This document shows, piece by piece, positions 24,301 through 35,388 of a stretch of DNA of 64,000 bases. Origin of the DNA: Gadus chalcogrammus (lineage: Eukaryota > Chordata > Actinopteri > Gadiformes > Gadidae); contig NC_079412.1 in the NCBI RefSeq assembly GCF_026213295.1, positions 3,179,813 through 3,243,812 on the forward strand, written 5' to 3'. The notes under the pieces were generated by a model, which was given only the letters and a program-made list of their open reading frames with translations, ran no database searches and was not told where the DNA came from. The position numbers and the translations under genes were made by a program. The stretch's first letter is position 1; every line of letters begins with the position of its first letter.

Positions 24301-27300
24301 CACGTTTGAATTGAAATTGACAGATATCAACATTTCTTGTTTTCATGCCTGCAAAATGCTTTTCAGAACGCTAGAATCACTTTTCGACAAACAACGTGTT
24401 TTTGACCTTACATTGTTGATTTCGCTCAAAACGAATGTATTCCACTTCCAAATGGTTTAGAATGGCCCAATAACCCTTTGGTAAGCTTAGTAACACGTTT
24501 GAATCGAAATTGACAGATATCAACATTTCTTGTTTTTATGCCTGCAAAATGCTTTTCAGAGCGCTAGAATCACTTTTCGACCAACAACGTGTTTTTGACC
24601 TTACATTGTTGATTTCGCTCAAATCTAATGTATTTCACTTCAAAATGGTTTAGTGTGGCCCAATAACCCTTTGGTAAGATTAGTAACACGTTTGCAACTA
24701 AATTGATAGAGATATATTTTATGCCTGCAAAATGCTTTTCAGAGCGCCAGAATCACTTTTCAAACAACAATGTGTTTTTCACCTTACATTGTTGATTTCG
24801 CTCAAAACTAATGTATTCCACTTCCAAATGGTTTAGTATGGCCCAATAACCCTTTGGTAAGCTTAGTAACACGTTTGAATTGAAATTGACAGAGATATCT
24901 ACATTTCTTGTTTTTATGCCTGCAAAATGCTTTTCAGAGCGCTAGAATCACTTTTCAACCAACAATGTGTTTTTCACCTTACATTGTTGATTTCGCTCAA
25001 AACGAATGTATTCCACTTCCAAATGGTTTAGTATGGCCCAATAACCCTTTGGTAAGATTAGTAACACGTTTACAACTAAATTGATAGAGATATATTTTAT
25101 GCCTGCAAAATGCTTTTCAGAGCGCCAGAATCACTTTTCAACCAACAATGTGTTTTTCACCTTACATTGTTGATTTCGCTCAAAACTAATGTATTCCACT
25201 TCCAAATGGTTTAGTATGGCCCAATAACCATTTGGTAAGCTTAGTAACACGTTTGAATTGAAATTGACAGATTTCAACATTTCTTGTTTTTTTATGCCTG
25301 CAAAATGCTTTTCAGAGCGCTAGAATCACTTTTCGACCAACAACGTGTTTTTGACCTTACATTGTTGATTTTGCTCAAAACGAATGTATTCCACTTCCAA
25401 ATGGTTTAGTATGGCCCAATAACCCTTTGGTAAGCTTAGTAACACGTTTGAATTGAAATTGACAGAGATATCTACATTTCTTGTTTTTATGCCTGCAAAA
25501 TGCTTTTCAGAGCGCTAGAATCACTTTTCGACCAACAACGTGTTTTTGACCTTACATTGTTGATTTCGCTCAAAACGAATGTATTCCACTTCCAAATCGT
25601 TTAGTATGGCCCAATAACCCTTTGGTAAGCTTAGTAACACGTTTGAATTGAAATTGACAGAGATATCAACATTTCATGTTTTTATGCCTGCAAAATGCTT
25701 TTCAGAGCGCTAGAATCACTTTTCGACCAACAAATTGTTTTTGACCTTACATTGCTGATTTCGCTCAAAACGAATGTATTCCACTTCCAAATGGTTTAGT
25801 ATGGCCTAATAACCCTTTGGTAAGATTAGTAACACGTTTGCAACTAAATTGATAGAGATATATTTTATGCCTGCAAAATGCTTTTCAGAGCGCCAGAATC
25901 ACTTTTCAAACAACAATGTGTTTTTCACCTTACATTGTTGATTTCGCTCAAAACGAATGTATTCCACTTCCAAATGGTTTAGTATGGCCCAATAACCCTT
26001 TGGTAAGCTTAGTAACACGTCTGAATTGAAATTGACAGAATATCAACATTTCTTGTTTTTATGCCTGCAAAATGCTTTTCAGAGCGCTAGAATCACTTTT
26101 CGAACAACAATGTGTTTTTGACCTTACATTGTTGATTTCGCTCAAAACTAATGTATTCCACTTCCAAATGGTTTAGTATGCCCCAATAACCCTTTGGTAA
26201 GCTTAGTAACACATTTGAATTGAAAATGACAGATATCAACATTTCTTGTTTTTATGCCTGCAAAATGCGTTTCAGAGCGCTAGAATCACTTTTCAACCAA
26301 CAATGTGTTTTTCACCTTACATTCTTGATTTCGCTCAAAACGAATGTATTCCACTTCCAAATGGTTTAGTATGGCCCAATAACCCTTTGGTAAGCTTAGT
26401 AACACGTTTGAATTGAAATTGACAGATATCAACATTTCTTGTTTTCATGCCTGCAAAATGCTTTTCAGAACGCGAGAATCACTTTTCGACCAACAACGTG
26501 TTTTTGACCTTACATTGTTGATTTCGCTCAAAACGAATGTATTCCACTTCCAAATGGTTTAGTATGGCCCAATAACCCTTTGGTAAGCTTAGTAACACGT
26601 CTGAATTGAAATTGACAGAGATATCAACATTTCTTGTTTTTATGCCTGCAAAATGCTTTTCAGAGCGCTAGAATCACTTTTCAAACAACAATGTGTTTTT
26701 CACCTTACATTGTTGATTTCGCTCAAAACTAATGTATTCCACTTCCAAATGGTTTAGTATGCCCCAATAACCCTTTGGTAAGCTTAGTAACACATTTGAA
26801 TTGAAATGACAGATATCAACATTTCTTGTTTTTATGCCTGCAAAATGCTTTTCAGAGCGCTAGAATCACTTTTCAACCAACAATGTGTTTTTCACCTTAC
26901 ATTCTTGATTTCGCTCAAAACGAATGTATTCCACTTCCAAATGGTTTAGTATGGCCCAATAACCCTTTGGTAAGCTTAGTAACACGTTTGAATTGAAATT
27001 GACAGATATCAACATTTCTTGTTTTCATGCCTGCAAAATGCTTTTCAGAACGCGAGAATCACTTTTCGACCAACAACGTGTTTTTGACCTTACATTGTTG
27101 ATTTCGCTCAAAACTAATGTATTCCACTTCCAAATGGTTTAGTATGGCCCAATAACCCTTTGGTAAGCTTAGTAACACGTTTGCATCTAAATTGATAGAG
27201 ATATCAACATTTCCTGTTTTTATGCCTGCAAAATGCTTTTCAGAGCGCTAGAATCACTTTTCAAACAACAATGTGTTTTTCACCTTACATTGTTGATTTC

Positions 27301-27472
27301 GCTCAAAACTAATGTATTCCACTTCCAAATGGTTTAGTATGGCCCAATAACCATTTGGTAAGCTTAGTAACACGTTTGAATTGAAATTGACAGAGATATC
27401 TACATTTCTTGTTTTTATGCCTGCAAAATGCTTTTCAGAGCGCTAGAATCACTTTTCGACCAACAACGTGTT
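15370..27472 (+). repeat. ~193-bp satellite array, main part, up to the gap
   Basis: About 60 head-to-tail monomers of 193-197 bp, each containing GCAAAATGCTTTTCAGAGCG, CTTACATTGTTGATTTCGCT and GGTAAGCTTAGTAACACG. Most monomers carry a HindIII site (AAGCTT); variants read AAGATT. The dimeric pattern continues to about 15.7 kb, then monomers become regular. Higher-order structure is clear. Diagnostic variants at 17791, 18455 and 19101 recur 4612-4613 bases later (22404, 23067, 23713). A 3-monomer (~580-bp) block is duplicated within about 26.0-27.1 kb. There is no coding capacity. The array is cut by the assembly gap, so its real length is unknown. Confidence 0.95.
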
Positions 27473-27572
27473 NNNNNNNNNNNNNNNNNNNNNNNNNNNN
27501 NNNNNNNNNNNNNNNNNNNNNNNNNNNNNNNNNNNNNNNNNNNNNNNNNNNNNNNNNNNNNNNNNNNNNNNN
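27473..27572. other. Assembly gap (100 N)
   Basis: Exactly 100 N bases, the conventional size for a gap of unknown length. Satellite lies on its left and a transposon inverted repeat on its right, so the satellite end and the transposon end are both missing. Confidence 0.98.
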
Positions 27573-27860
27573 AATATTTATGCATTGAAATAACCTATCT
27601 GGATTTTTTGCCTCTGAATTTAACTCTTTACATTTTCAATATATCATGTTCACCTTTATTTTTCAATGTTAAAAAATTCAACGTTAAAAAATTCAACGTT
27701 AAAATATTAAACTCAAATATTTTCAGCGTCCAAAAATTCAGTCCGCCAAAGTCACCATCAAAATTCAGTGTACGAAATTCAGTGTTAACATCCGGGACCC
27801 AAGAAAGAGCAATCGATCCTAGATGCTAGATCGCTGTCAAACGAGTGTGCGCGTCGTTGG
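27573..27860. repeat. Left inverted repeat of integrase-like element
   Basis: Reverse complement of about 31310-31572. It includes repeated AAAAAATTCAACGTT units, the segment TCCTAGATGCTAGATCGC and TCAAACGAGTG. Its outer end lies in the assembly gap. Confidence 0.85.
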
Positions 27861-27902
27861 ATACCTGACTCTCTCACGCGGGAAGGCAAAACAGATTTAG
27901 CC

Positions 27903-27938
27903 ATGTCCAATGGCAACAGCAGCAGTAATAGTGCTTCG
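27903..27938 (+). pseudogene. Candidate first coding exon of integrase-like gene (left)
   Basis: Just inside the left inverted repeat, ATG starts a 12-codon serine- and asparagine-rich stretch (MSNGNSSSNSAS) ending at the donor TCG|GTGAGT, in phase 0. The only matching downstream coding exon is 29506-29830, also entered in phase 0. The middle of the integrase gene is absent between them, so this is a deletion derivative. Confidence 0.45.
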
Positions 27939-28838
27939 GTGAGTACATTTTATATATATGCCATTCGTATGGGTTTTTCTGTAAGATTCAGCAATGGACA
28001 ATACTAACGGACACTTGTACATAAGAAGGACATCGAATTGAAAAAGGGGTAGTTCGGAATTTTGGACATAGGGCCTGATTCCCAAGTTAGCCTTGGTGTT
28101 CTTTATCATTGGAGACTAGGCTAGCTAGGCTAGCCACAAGTCAACGGGCACATTTTGATGCTGGTTTATAACGTCTTTATTGAAGATTTCAGGGTACAGT
28201 TCTAACAGTCAGGTTTATAATATGTAGCGCCACTAGGTGGCGCCTCCCTCTTCTTCACGTACAATGAAGAAGTGCGTGCTCTTTCGCTCGGCTAGAATAA
28301 CAGCTGTATACGATCGAAGTCTCCCTTTTTAATATGAGTTATTTAGTTACTGATTTGTTGTAGGCAGGAATCCCGGACTTTCCACCTGTGTGTTAAATAT
28401 AGTGCCGTGGAGACCTGGCGTGGTATGGTCAAAAGCTTATAGTATACTAAAAGTACCGTGAGGAGAATCTCGCATGTTGTCTCCTTCCTGCTAACCCTGA
28501 CCTACTGTACCATCGCACGTTACACAGTATGTGGATAGACCAATTGGCTCTATCAAATAATTCTCCCACTGCAGAATCACGTTATTTTACACCACTACTC
28601 ACCCCATGTACATTGTTTTATAACGTATATATGAAGATTTCAGGGGTGCAGTATGTGCAATCTATGTAATGTAAAAAAAAATAGCACTTCAAGAAAAAAC
28701 ATAAATAATCAATTAAACTAAATAAATAATACAAAAGTGTAGCAAGTATTGTTAAAACTTGTACATATTTGTGAATGGGATTTTGCATGGGTTTTATATG
28801 CAATAGCTAATAATTATTCAAATCCAATAATACAAACA

Positions 28839-28925
28839 TTTTATTTTGAGTTACGTTATTTCAATGCATAGATATTCAGTGCTTAGAATTCAATGGGTTT
28901 TTATTTTCAAAATCCGATGGCTCCA
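28839..28925. repeat. Extra copy of the element's end motif
   Basis: GTTATTTCAATGCATA, ATATTCAGTGCTTA and CAATGGGTTTTTATTTTCAA match about 31555-31620 in the same orientation. This suggests a second truncated copy or an internal end, and supports a composite structure. Confidence 0.65.
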
Positions 28926-29505
28926 AATTAACACTCGCCAAACTGGGTAAAGTAGTCTTAAGTTATTGAGTCCACCCGCCACTTTGGCTGGACACATCTT
29001 GTCCTTCAGCTGCAGAGAGCTGAGAGCAGTCAACAGTAGCCTATATAGACACATTTTGAAATAAGCCATGGAAGAACTACTCCAAAAAATTCACAACAAT
29101 CTATTTAATTTATCCTAGATTGTAGAAATATGTATACTAATTAATTGAATAGGCTGTGTTCAATGTATAAAGTTTGGTTTTAATTAAAAGGAAATGTTCT
29201 AAAAATGTTTATCATTATTATGACAATTATGTGTATAGATAAACAATATACAGATATAGATATTAATATTATTGTTCTATGGGCCAATGGACCAAGAGGA
29301 CATGCTCAAAGGTAATTAGAGTGAAATGCAAGGGTTATGGTTATGCAATATCACGCTGTGCTACAAAATTTATTTTTATGCTACTGAATTTTTGTGCTTG
29401 CTGGCACCAGTGCTACCACTTAAAAAAATAAGCGAACAGCCCTGGATATGCATTTATAGTTCTTCCTTAATGTATTTACTGTTTTTATATTCTTGCTTTT
29501 AACAG

Positions 29506-29830
29506 GATGAGTTGGATGACACTGCACAGGCCTGGAACACACACCATCAGGCCATCGAAAAACCTTAACGTCCCCAGCGGTCGGCCGAACGTGATGTTTG
29601 CATTACCTGAACTCTATGGGACAAGAGACTTCCTTTCCCCAATTGAAGATTATGATTTTCAACTGTGCAAAAATGAATGTATCTTTCGCCAGACCAAACC
29701 GTGTGATCCAGATCTATATGAACTATGCAACATCTTTATGGCTGAGTCCAATCTCACTCTAGCAACAGATTCATATCAGGCAGTGAATTTGTACATGCAC
29801 CTCAGAGAGGCCATCAGGGCATGTGTGTAG
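29506..29830 (+). pseudogene. C-terminal exon of integrase-core (rve-type) transposon protein, frameshifted
   Basis: After a TAACAG acceptor the first frame reads DELDDTAQAWNTH and then stops. The adjacent frame continues with IRPSKNLNVPSGRPNV, LPELYGTRDFL, CKNECIFRQTKPCDPDLYEL and ends at 29830. This is the C-terminal signature of a large fish family of integrase-core proteins in which WN(S/T)H(R/T)IRPS(R/K)N is continuous. The break falls in the run AACACACACC and equals loss of two bases, as expected of AC slippage. The catalytic DDE core is missing here. The gene is encoded on the opposite strand to the N-terminal fragment at 30907-31258. Confidence 0.7.
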
Positions 29831-30569
29831 GTCAGGCGTATTTAGTTGTGTCTTGTGTTGAGCTTCGAAGTGGCAGGATTTTTGGTCACATAAGTAATTC
29901 ACCGTGCTGTCCTTTTCCTTTATAAGTTTCCTTTAAAGTCATAGCTCAGCATCTCTAGCTTTTGGCAAATGTTATTTCCTTTAAACGATAGTTTAGAAAC
30001 ACAGAAATTAGGGGGGGCTTTATAGACAAAGCCTGTAAAAAGTAAATCAAATGTGTATCAATTTCAGAACTTTACTTTAACAAATGTATCACTTTTTTCA
30101 GTTAGAATTGTATTTAACAAAAAAGGTAACTGGCTTCAGTAACTAAATGTGAATACTTTCTTTCATGATAGAATATCATTGGATTTCAAATGATGGGACC
30201 AAAAAAATGTATGTATCTATCGAACTCTGAACTTCTGATGGCCAATCAGTACAAATATTGACATGTTGCCGACAGAAAAGCATTTTGAAATTATCTGCAT
30301 TTACAACCTGTCGTTTCAAATACTGAGAGAGGGGTTAAAAAACGACAACACACGCTATTCATGTTTTTGTTGAGAATGGAAGATTTGTTATTACTGTAAC
30401 TATATTGCTATCCCGTATGTGGAACTCTGAATAAACAAAAAATTGCCAAACAAGTTTAGTGCTGTTTCCTGATTTTTTTTCTCCATATTTTTCACTGGCC
30501 ACATTAGCTAGATGAAAAACTTAATGAATTAATGATTGTACTTGTTCAAGAACAATTGACTTAATTATT

Positions 30570-30885
30570 CTTGTAATCAAACTAGTATTACTTTTCATAC
30601 CATGACAAGTTCCTGCAGACTTCTTCTTAATGTCACATAAATGTTGCTAAGGTGTCAAGACAGCTGATTGTATACAGCAGGGGGTGCGGTCGTCCTGCCG
30701 GTTCAAGTAGGATGACCTGAAACCTGTATAAAATCAGCTGTCTTGACACCACAGCAACATCATGTGACATTTAGAAGAAGACTGCAGGCTTCTTCTAAAT
30801 CTAAGTCTTCTAAACGAAGACTACATTTACAATCAAAACATGTCAGGGTATGAAAAGTAATACTAGTTGTATTATTGTACACTAT
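30570..30885. repeat. Palindromic MITE-like sequence, ~310 bp
   Basis: Left ACTAGTATTACTTTTCATAC, GACTTCTTCTTAATGTCACA and GGTGTCAAGACAGCTGATT are mirrored on the right by AATCAGCTGTCTTGACACC, TGTGACATTTAGAAGAAG and GTATGAAAAGTAATACTAGT. The spacer, about 30675-30725, is GC-rich. Confidence 0.8.
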
Positions 30886-30906
30886 CTATTATTATCTACA
30901 CTGGAG

Positions 30907-31258
30907 TTAGTTTCGTCGTCTGAGACGTCTCGCCCTACGTGACACTCCTCTGAGATCGAGCTCTTTCAACAACAACCGCACATCCTCTTTCCTCACACGC
31001 AGTCGATGCTCCCTGCATTTAGCGTACATCCATCGGTACCCGTGAAGCTGTCCAGAGTACTGCAGTTGGTCGCTAATAAAATCCACCAGGACCCACAGGT
31101 CAGAGTACGCCTTGCGGCGAGTGTCCCCTATCTCGCAGTATCCTCTTCAGATGTCTCTCACTTATGTGGAAGGCGTGCCTACTGGCAAGTATTGATTTGA
31201 TGTCCGAATATTTGAGGCCAAGCTCAAAATAAACATTGATAAATCCCCCAAACTCCAT
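30907..31258 (-). pseudogene. N-terminal part of integrase-core transposon protein, frameshifted
   Basis: On the minus strand ATG (31258) opens 52 codons with FELGLKYSDIKSILASRH and ISERHLKRILRDRG, then hits TGA at 31100. The next frame continues AYSDLWVLVDFISDQLQYSG, LHGYRWMYAKCREH and ends RRARRLRRRN at a TAA (30907). This is the helix-turn-helix N-terminus of the same integrase-core family, in which GYRWMYxKCRE and RRxARRLxRR are conserved. One small indel near 31120 separates the halves. The DDE core that should follow is absent. The start lies 60-100 bases inside the right inverted repeat, mirroring the left exon at 27903. The two halves of the family's protein therefore point toward each other. 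Confidence 0.7.
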
Positions 31259-31309
31259 CGTTGTGGTGGTTCGTTTTTTCCTCTGACCCGAATGACGCGA
31301 CCACTCGTT

Positions 31310-31620
31310 TGACCGCGATCTAGCATCTAGGATCGATTGCTCTTTCTTGGGTCCCCGGATGTTAACACTGAATTTCGTACATTGAATTTTGATAGTGACT
31401 TTGGCGGACTGAATTTTTGGACGCTGAAAATATTTGAGTTGAATATTTTAACGTTGAATTTTTTAACGTTGAATTTTTTAACATTGAAAAATGAAGGTGA
31501 ATATGATATATTGAAAATGTAAAGAGTTAAATTCAGAGGCAAAAAATTCAGGTAGGTTATTTCAATGCATAAATATTCAGTGCTTATAATTCAATGTGTT
31601 TTTATTTTCAAAACCCGATG
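31310..31620. repeat. Right inverted repeat of integrase-like element
   Basis: Reverse complement of 27573-27850, with GCGATCTAGCATCTAGGA and AACGTTGAATTTTTT units. The ends diverge by roughly 5-10 percent by eye. Confidence 0.85.
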
Positions 31621-32220
31621 GCACAGATTTACTTCCATATTTACCCACCTCTAATTTGACCACTACAGCCCTGAACGTAACTAAATCAATTTTCAACCGT
31701 TTATCTTCGTTCAAACCATTTAACAAATCTACACACTTGTATCTTCCATAATATCTAAACGGAATTTCGATATCATTTAAACTTTGTTCAGAATCACACT
31801 TTTAGTTTCATACCGCTTCGTTTTCAGCTGTTTTCATTGAAGACGTCAATGCCCATTCTGATACACCTACTTCTTATAACTTCGTAACTCAATCCTTTTT
31901 CAACCGTTTATCATCGTTCAAACCATTAAACAAATCTACACACTTGTATCTTCAATACTATCCCAACGGAATTTCAATAGCATTTATACTTTCTTCAGAG
32001 TCACAGTTTTAGTTTCAAACCGGCATCGTTTTCAGTTGCTTATAATAATTTAGGTAACCATAGCAACGCCGATAAACAAACCCGCAAAGCACAATCCCTA
32101 CAGAGTTCGCCGCGCTACGGCCACCCGGCACGTTTCAGATACAGCACAGCGCTTTTCATAATATTTTCAACCTCACCTTGCACTAAAGCACTCATTTTCT
32201 GCAGGAAATGCATTTTCTAG
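31621..32220. repeat. Subterminal direct repeats, ~205-bp unit x2
   Basis: TTTCAACCGTTTATC, ACAAATCTACACACTTGTAT and GGAATTTC(G/A)ATA recur at about 31690-31860 and 31895-32040. No gene. The remainder to 32220 has no feature I recognise; its left counterpart, if any, is in the assembly gap. Confidence 0.7.
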
Positions 32221-32502
32221 TTGTTATTATTATCTTATATCGAGGAGCGTGGCCCCGTGATGTCAGAGGGCCGCCGCGGTGACGTCGTCACGGGGACGTC
32301 GTCAAGGGGCGTCGTCACGGGGACGGAATGTTTGGGTATACATTCTTTTGAAAATGGCAAAACTATGCTGAAGCATAAATCAATAATTTTGATGTTTTTT
32401 CGAATAGAAAAGTTCAAGAAAAACATGCATAAACGTATTTATAGATCATATACATATATATTTTTTATAAAGCACTGATATTAAATGTGTACAATCGTGT
32501 GT

Positions 32503-32524
32503 GTGTGTATTTGAGTGTGTGTGG

Positions 32525-32557
<33 letters not shown>

Positions 32558-32580
32558 TGTATGTGTGTGTGTGTGTGTGT
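32503..32580. repeat. (TG)n microsatellite
   Basis: Interrupted TG dinucleotide run. Just upstream, 32275-32325 is GC-rich with four GACGTCGTCA-like CRE-type motifs. Confidence 0.85.
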
Positions 32581-32719
32581 TGCCTGCACTTCTTTAAAGA
32601 AAGTCAGTTGGACCCTAACTTAATATAATCATGTACAACCACAAGTTTTTACAGAATACAAATGTGCGTCTGCAGAATCAAAGTGTGCGTGTGCGGTTGG
32701 CGTGCGTGTCCTCTCCTTC

Positions 32720-32958
32720 CTCACCTGTGCCGGACGCTGTTCTCCGGGGGGCGACGAGGGGTCCCCACACAGGGTCTCCTGGTCTCCCCTGTCTCTCTTC
32801 CTGTCTCTTCCTCACCATAGTGGATCTCTCAGTTTGTTGCTGTCGCTGGTTATTGATATGCAGCTCAGTCGTTGCTCTCTGATCACCACTGAGGACTGGA
32901 CTGAGGAGCGGGGACTTATATAGAGGCGGTGATGTCACAACGGCCCGTCAGGTTCCGA
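32720..32958 (-). promoter_or_regulatory. Candidate promoter and first exon, minus strand
   Basis: Reading the minus strand, a CRE-like TGACATCACCGCC is followed by a TATATAA box (about 32915) and, some 90 bases later, an ATG with MVRKRQEERQGRPGDPVWGP. The frame meets a plausible GTGAGG donor near 32728. No protein family is recognised and no second exon could be placed. It may be a host gene start or chance. Confidence 0.3.
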
Positions 32959-33256
32959 CCGGCCAGAGGTGGTACCTGATGTTGATTCGTCGTCGCAGGC
33001 AACTGGATTTGTTTTTATTGCAATCTACCGAATAGGCCTTTTAATAACTCAAATGGAAACCACTGAAATAAGAATATTACTTTAATACAAAAAGTTGACA
33101 ATAACACAGTCGTGTTTACAAAGTCACCATTTGAAATTTGTTCTCCCAAGTCCATCAGCTGTTTCCAAATCTATGCATGTTTTATACCCAAACATTTGCA
33201 TCAACACTCACAGTGGGGCAAAGAAAGACCATTCATTAGTTTGTCTCTGATCAATT

Positions 33257-33436
33257 CTATTGATACTCAAACACAAGTTTGAGAGTGTCATTCTTCAACC
33301 GAGGCCTGAGGCCCGTCCCCTCAGCCTTCTGTGTGGCTTCCCCCTCCTTCTCAGCCTCAACGACTAAATCTTGATGTTCAGGGTTGTTCAGGGGTGCGTC
33401 TGTGGTGATGACGGCTTTGGTTTCGGCCCAGGCCAT
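33257..33436 (-). CDS. Unrecognised small terminal exon, candidate only
   Basis: On the minus strand ATG (33436) opens 59 codons ending TAG (33257). The protein begins MAWAETKAVITTDAPLN and ends LKNDTLKLVFEYQ, with an acidic, charged middle. It is not simple sequence, and the frame extends upstream of the ATG. The preceding region (33450-33610) has possible splice sites. I do not recognise the protein. Confidence 0.25.
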   Translation of the reverse strand: MAWAETKAVITTDAPLNNPEHQDLVVEAEKEGEATQKAEGTGLRPRLKNDTLKLVFEYQ

Positions 33437-33679
33437 CTTAATGTGTCTGAAGGGGTTCCGTCCTGAAGGGCCGGAAAGGCTTCACCTCCTCCTGATCCGT
33501 CAGGGCGATGGTAAGTGTTTCAACCCTCTGCTTTCGTAGTGCCCTCACCCGGACCCACACGTTCCCCAATACCTGGGACCGGTCCTTTCTCGGGGCCCTG
33601 TCTGCTGTCAGAGACGGTGAGAGAGACGCTCAGTCAATGTTTCGTGATTATGGTGATGTATAAAACTCAAAAGATAAAT

Positions 33680-33680
<1 letters not shown>

Positions 33681-33742
<62 letters not shown>

Positions 33743-33762
33743 ACCACACACACACACACACA
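33681..33762. repeat. (AC)n microsatellite at LINE 3' end
   Basis: About 40 AC units with a CCACC interruption, directly next to the 3' end of the minus-strand LINE (about 33765). Confidence 0.9.
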
Positions 33763-33764
33763 GG

Positions 33765-34660
33765 TTTAACAAATTATTTTATTTGGATCTACAAGCAAAA
33801 CAAAGTTTTCACAAACATTAATTAGAAGGTTTCAATCTGAAAACTAACCAGACACTGAATGTGCAAAATGCTTAAGCACGCAGAGGAGTAGAGATGAAAT
33901 GAAGATGGTTTAGCTGAGGTTAAAGCATTGCATATGACAATATGGCATTCAGGGATAGACAACACAACGTCTTTTCCAGATGTGGAGGCTGCCTATGGTC
34001 GCTGAGACTGAGCAGAATTTTAGAACTCTTTTCGCATCAGCCTTTTGCAGTCCACCCATCTGCAAACCTCGGAGCACAACTTTGTGTACATGCCCCAGAC
34101 TTCCGAACACAAGTATGATTAATTGGCAGTTATATCATGAATTTGGATGTGAAGCAAGTGTCCATATACAGATCAAACGCACAGCCTATTTCAAAGATGG
34201 TAACTGATTTTCTGGCTTGGTTAATGAAAACAATGTCCGGGGTGTTTGGGATGTTACACAGTATGTTGTTATCAGTACAATTATGATCAAACCAGTTCAA
34301 TTTCACAGTGCTGTGCTTATACATGTGTGTTGTTCTGTCCTGTACTTGTCTGAGTTCTTGTGAGACCAAGTCCACCAGACGGTCATGTCTGGCGATGTAC
34401 AGTCCTTTGTAAAAGCTACAGCCGTTTAGGATATGAGCCATTGTCTCTTTATTGTCTGGGGTGGGATGTAGGATGCAGTGTGGGTTGTGTTGCGATGGAT
34501 ACCAGATTGCCAGGTTGTATTTTTTTGGCAATACCTGTAAGCGGGCCTTAATGCAAAAGATAAGGACGTCCTCTCCAATGGTCGTGTTTGAGAGGATTGA
34601 GTGGGACACAGAGTGGTTTGCAAAGGGTAGCAGTGCCAGTTTGCCCTGCAGGCTTAAGCT
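33765..34660 (-). pseudogene. LINE with restriction-like endonuclease, 3' part
   Basis: Minus-strand frame 34660-34130 continues the LINE protein interrupted at 38077. It carries a CCHC-like knuckle ending HILNGC, GLYIARHDRLVDLV, and TPDIVFINQARKSVTIFEIG. The latter fits the Pro-Asp...Glu-x-Gly core of the restriction-like endonuclease found C-terminal to the reverse transcriptase in R2/R4/NeSL-type elements. A frameshift near 34130 is followed by FGSLGHVHKVVLRGLQMGGL in another frame, and the protein ends at TGA 33949. The 3' UTR has AATAAAAT-type sequence and ends at the (AC)n tract. The exact clade is not assigned (Rex6/R4-like is possible). Confidence 0.8.
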
Positions 34661-34718
34661 TATGGAAAGCCAAGAAGGCCACAATCCGGACCTAGATTGG
34701 CGCGGTAAAAGTGCAAAA

Positions 34719-34802
34719 CCGTACGGAAACCGTACGGATTCCGTACGGATTCCGTACGGTTTCCGTACGGTTTTGCAAGAATTCCGTACGGATTCCGTAC
34801 GG
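34719..34802. repeat. Phased CCGTACGG array, left arm (7 copies)
   Basis: The 8-bp palindrome CCGTACGG starts at 34719, 34730, 34741, 34752, 34763, 34784 and 34795. Spacing is 11 bases, apart from one 21-base step. Confidence 0.95.
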
Positions 34803-35293
34803 TTTTGAATGACTAATAGCCGCGGCTATTAGTCATTCACTCCGGCTATTAGTTATTCACTCCGGCTATTAGGTATGCAGAACGAGCCCCTCCCCTTCTT
34901 TGCTTGACCACTAAGTTTGAAGGCTGTCTAACCAATCAGTGAAGAGAAAGACCAGACTAAAGTAACGCATTGTCGAAACTAGAGCGGCAGTCAGTGCCTC
35001 CATGTTTCGCCGTAACATAAGGCTGTGTTGTCTTTACTAGTTTCACTACAATGTAATGACCACCACTAGCTAGTGGAAATATATTTGTGTCTAGTACAGT
35101 GATATATTTATATGTTAGGCTATATATTGAGATGGCAGTGTGCGAAATACCCATCATTATTCGGGGATGCCCTCATCCCCAGATTGTTCGCGATATGCAG
35201 TAGCCAGCTCGGCCATAACATTACAATATTTCATGGATGCAAGCAAGCCAAGACAATCGATCTATATCTATAGCCTACATGACAACACGCAGA

Positions 35294-35301
35294 CACACAC
35301 A

Positions 35302-35388
<87 letters not shown>
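35294..35388. repeat. (AC)n microsatellite in left arm
   Basis: Mirrored by the (TG)n at about 37261-37412 in the right arm. The length difference accounts for most of the arm size difference. Confidence 0.9.

Noticed and set aside
13104..27472. Regularly spaced repeats resembling a CRISPR array
   Set aside because: Monomers are ~193 bp, head-to-tail without unique spacers, in eukaryotic DNA; it is a satellite.
13104..27472. CENP-B box in the satellite monomers
   Set aside because: No sequence resembling the CENP-B consensus was found, so a centromere role rests only on monomer size and organisation.
27428..27829. 133-codon frame spanning the gap
   Set aside because: It joins satellite and transposon TIR across N bases; meaningless as a protein.
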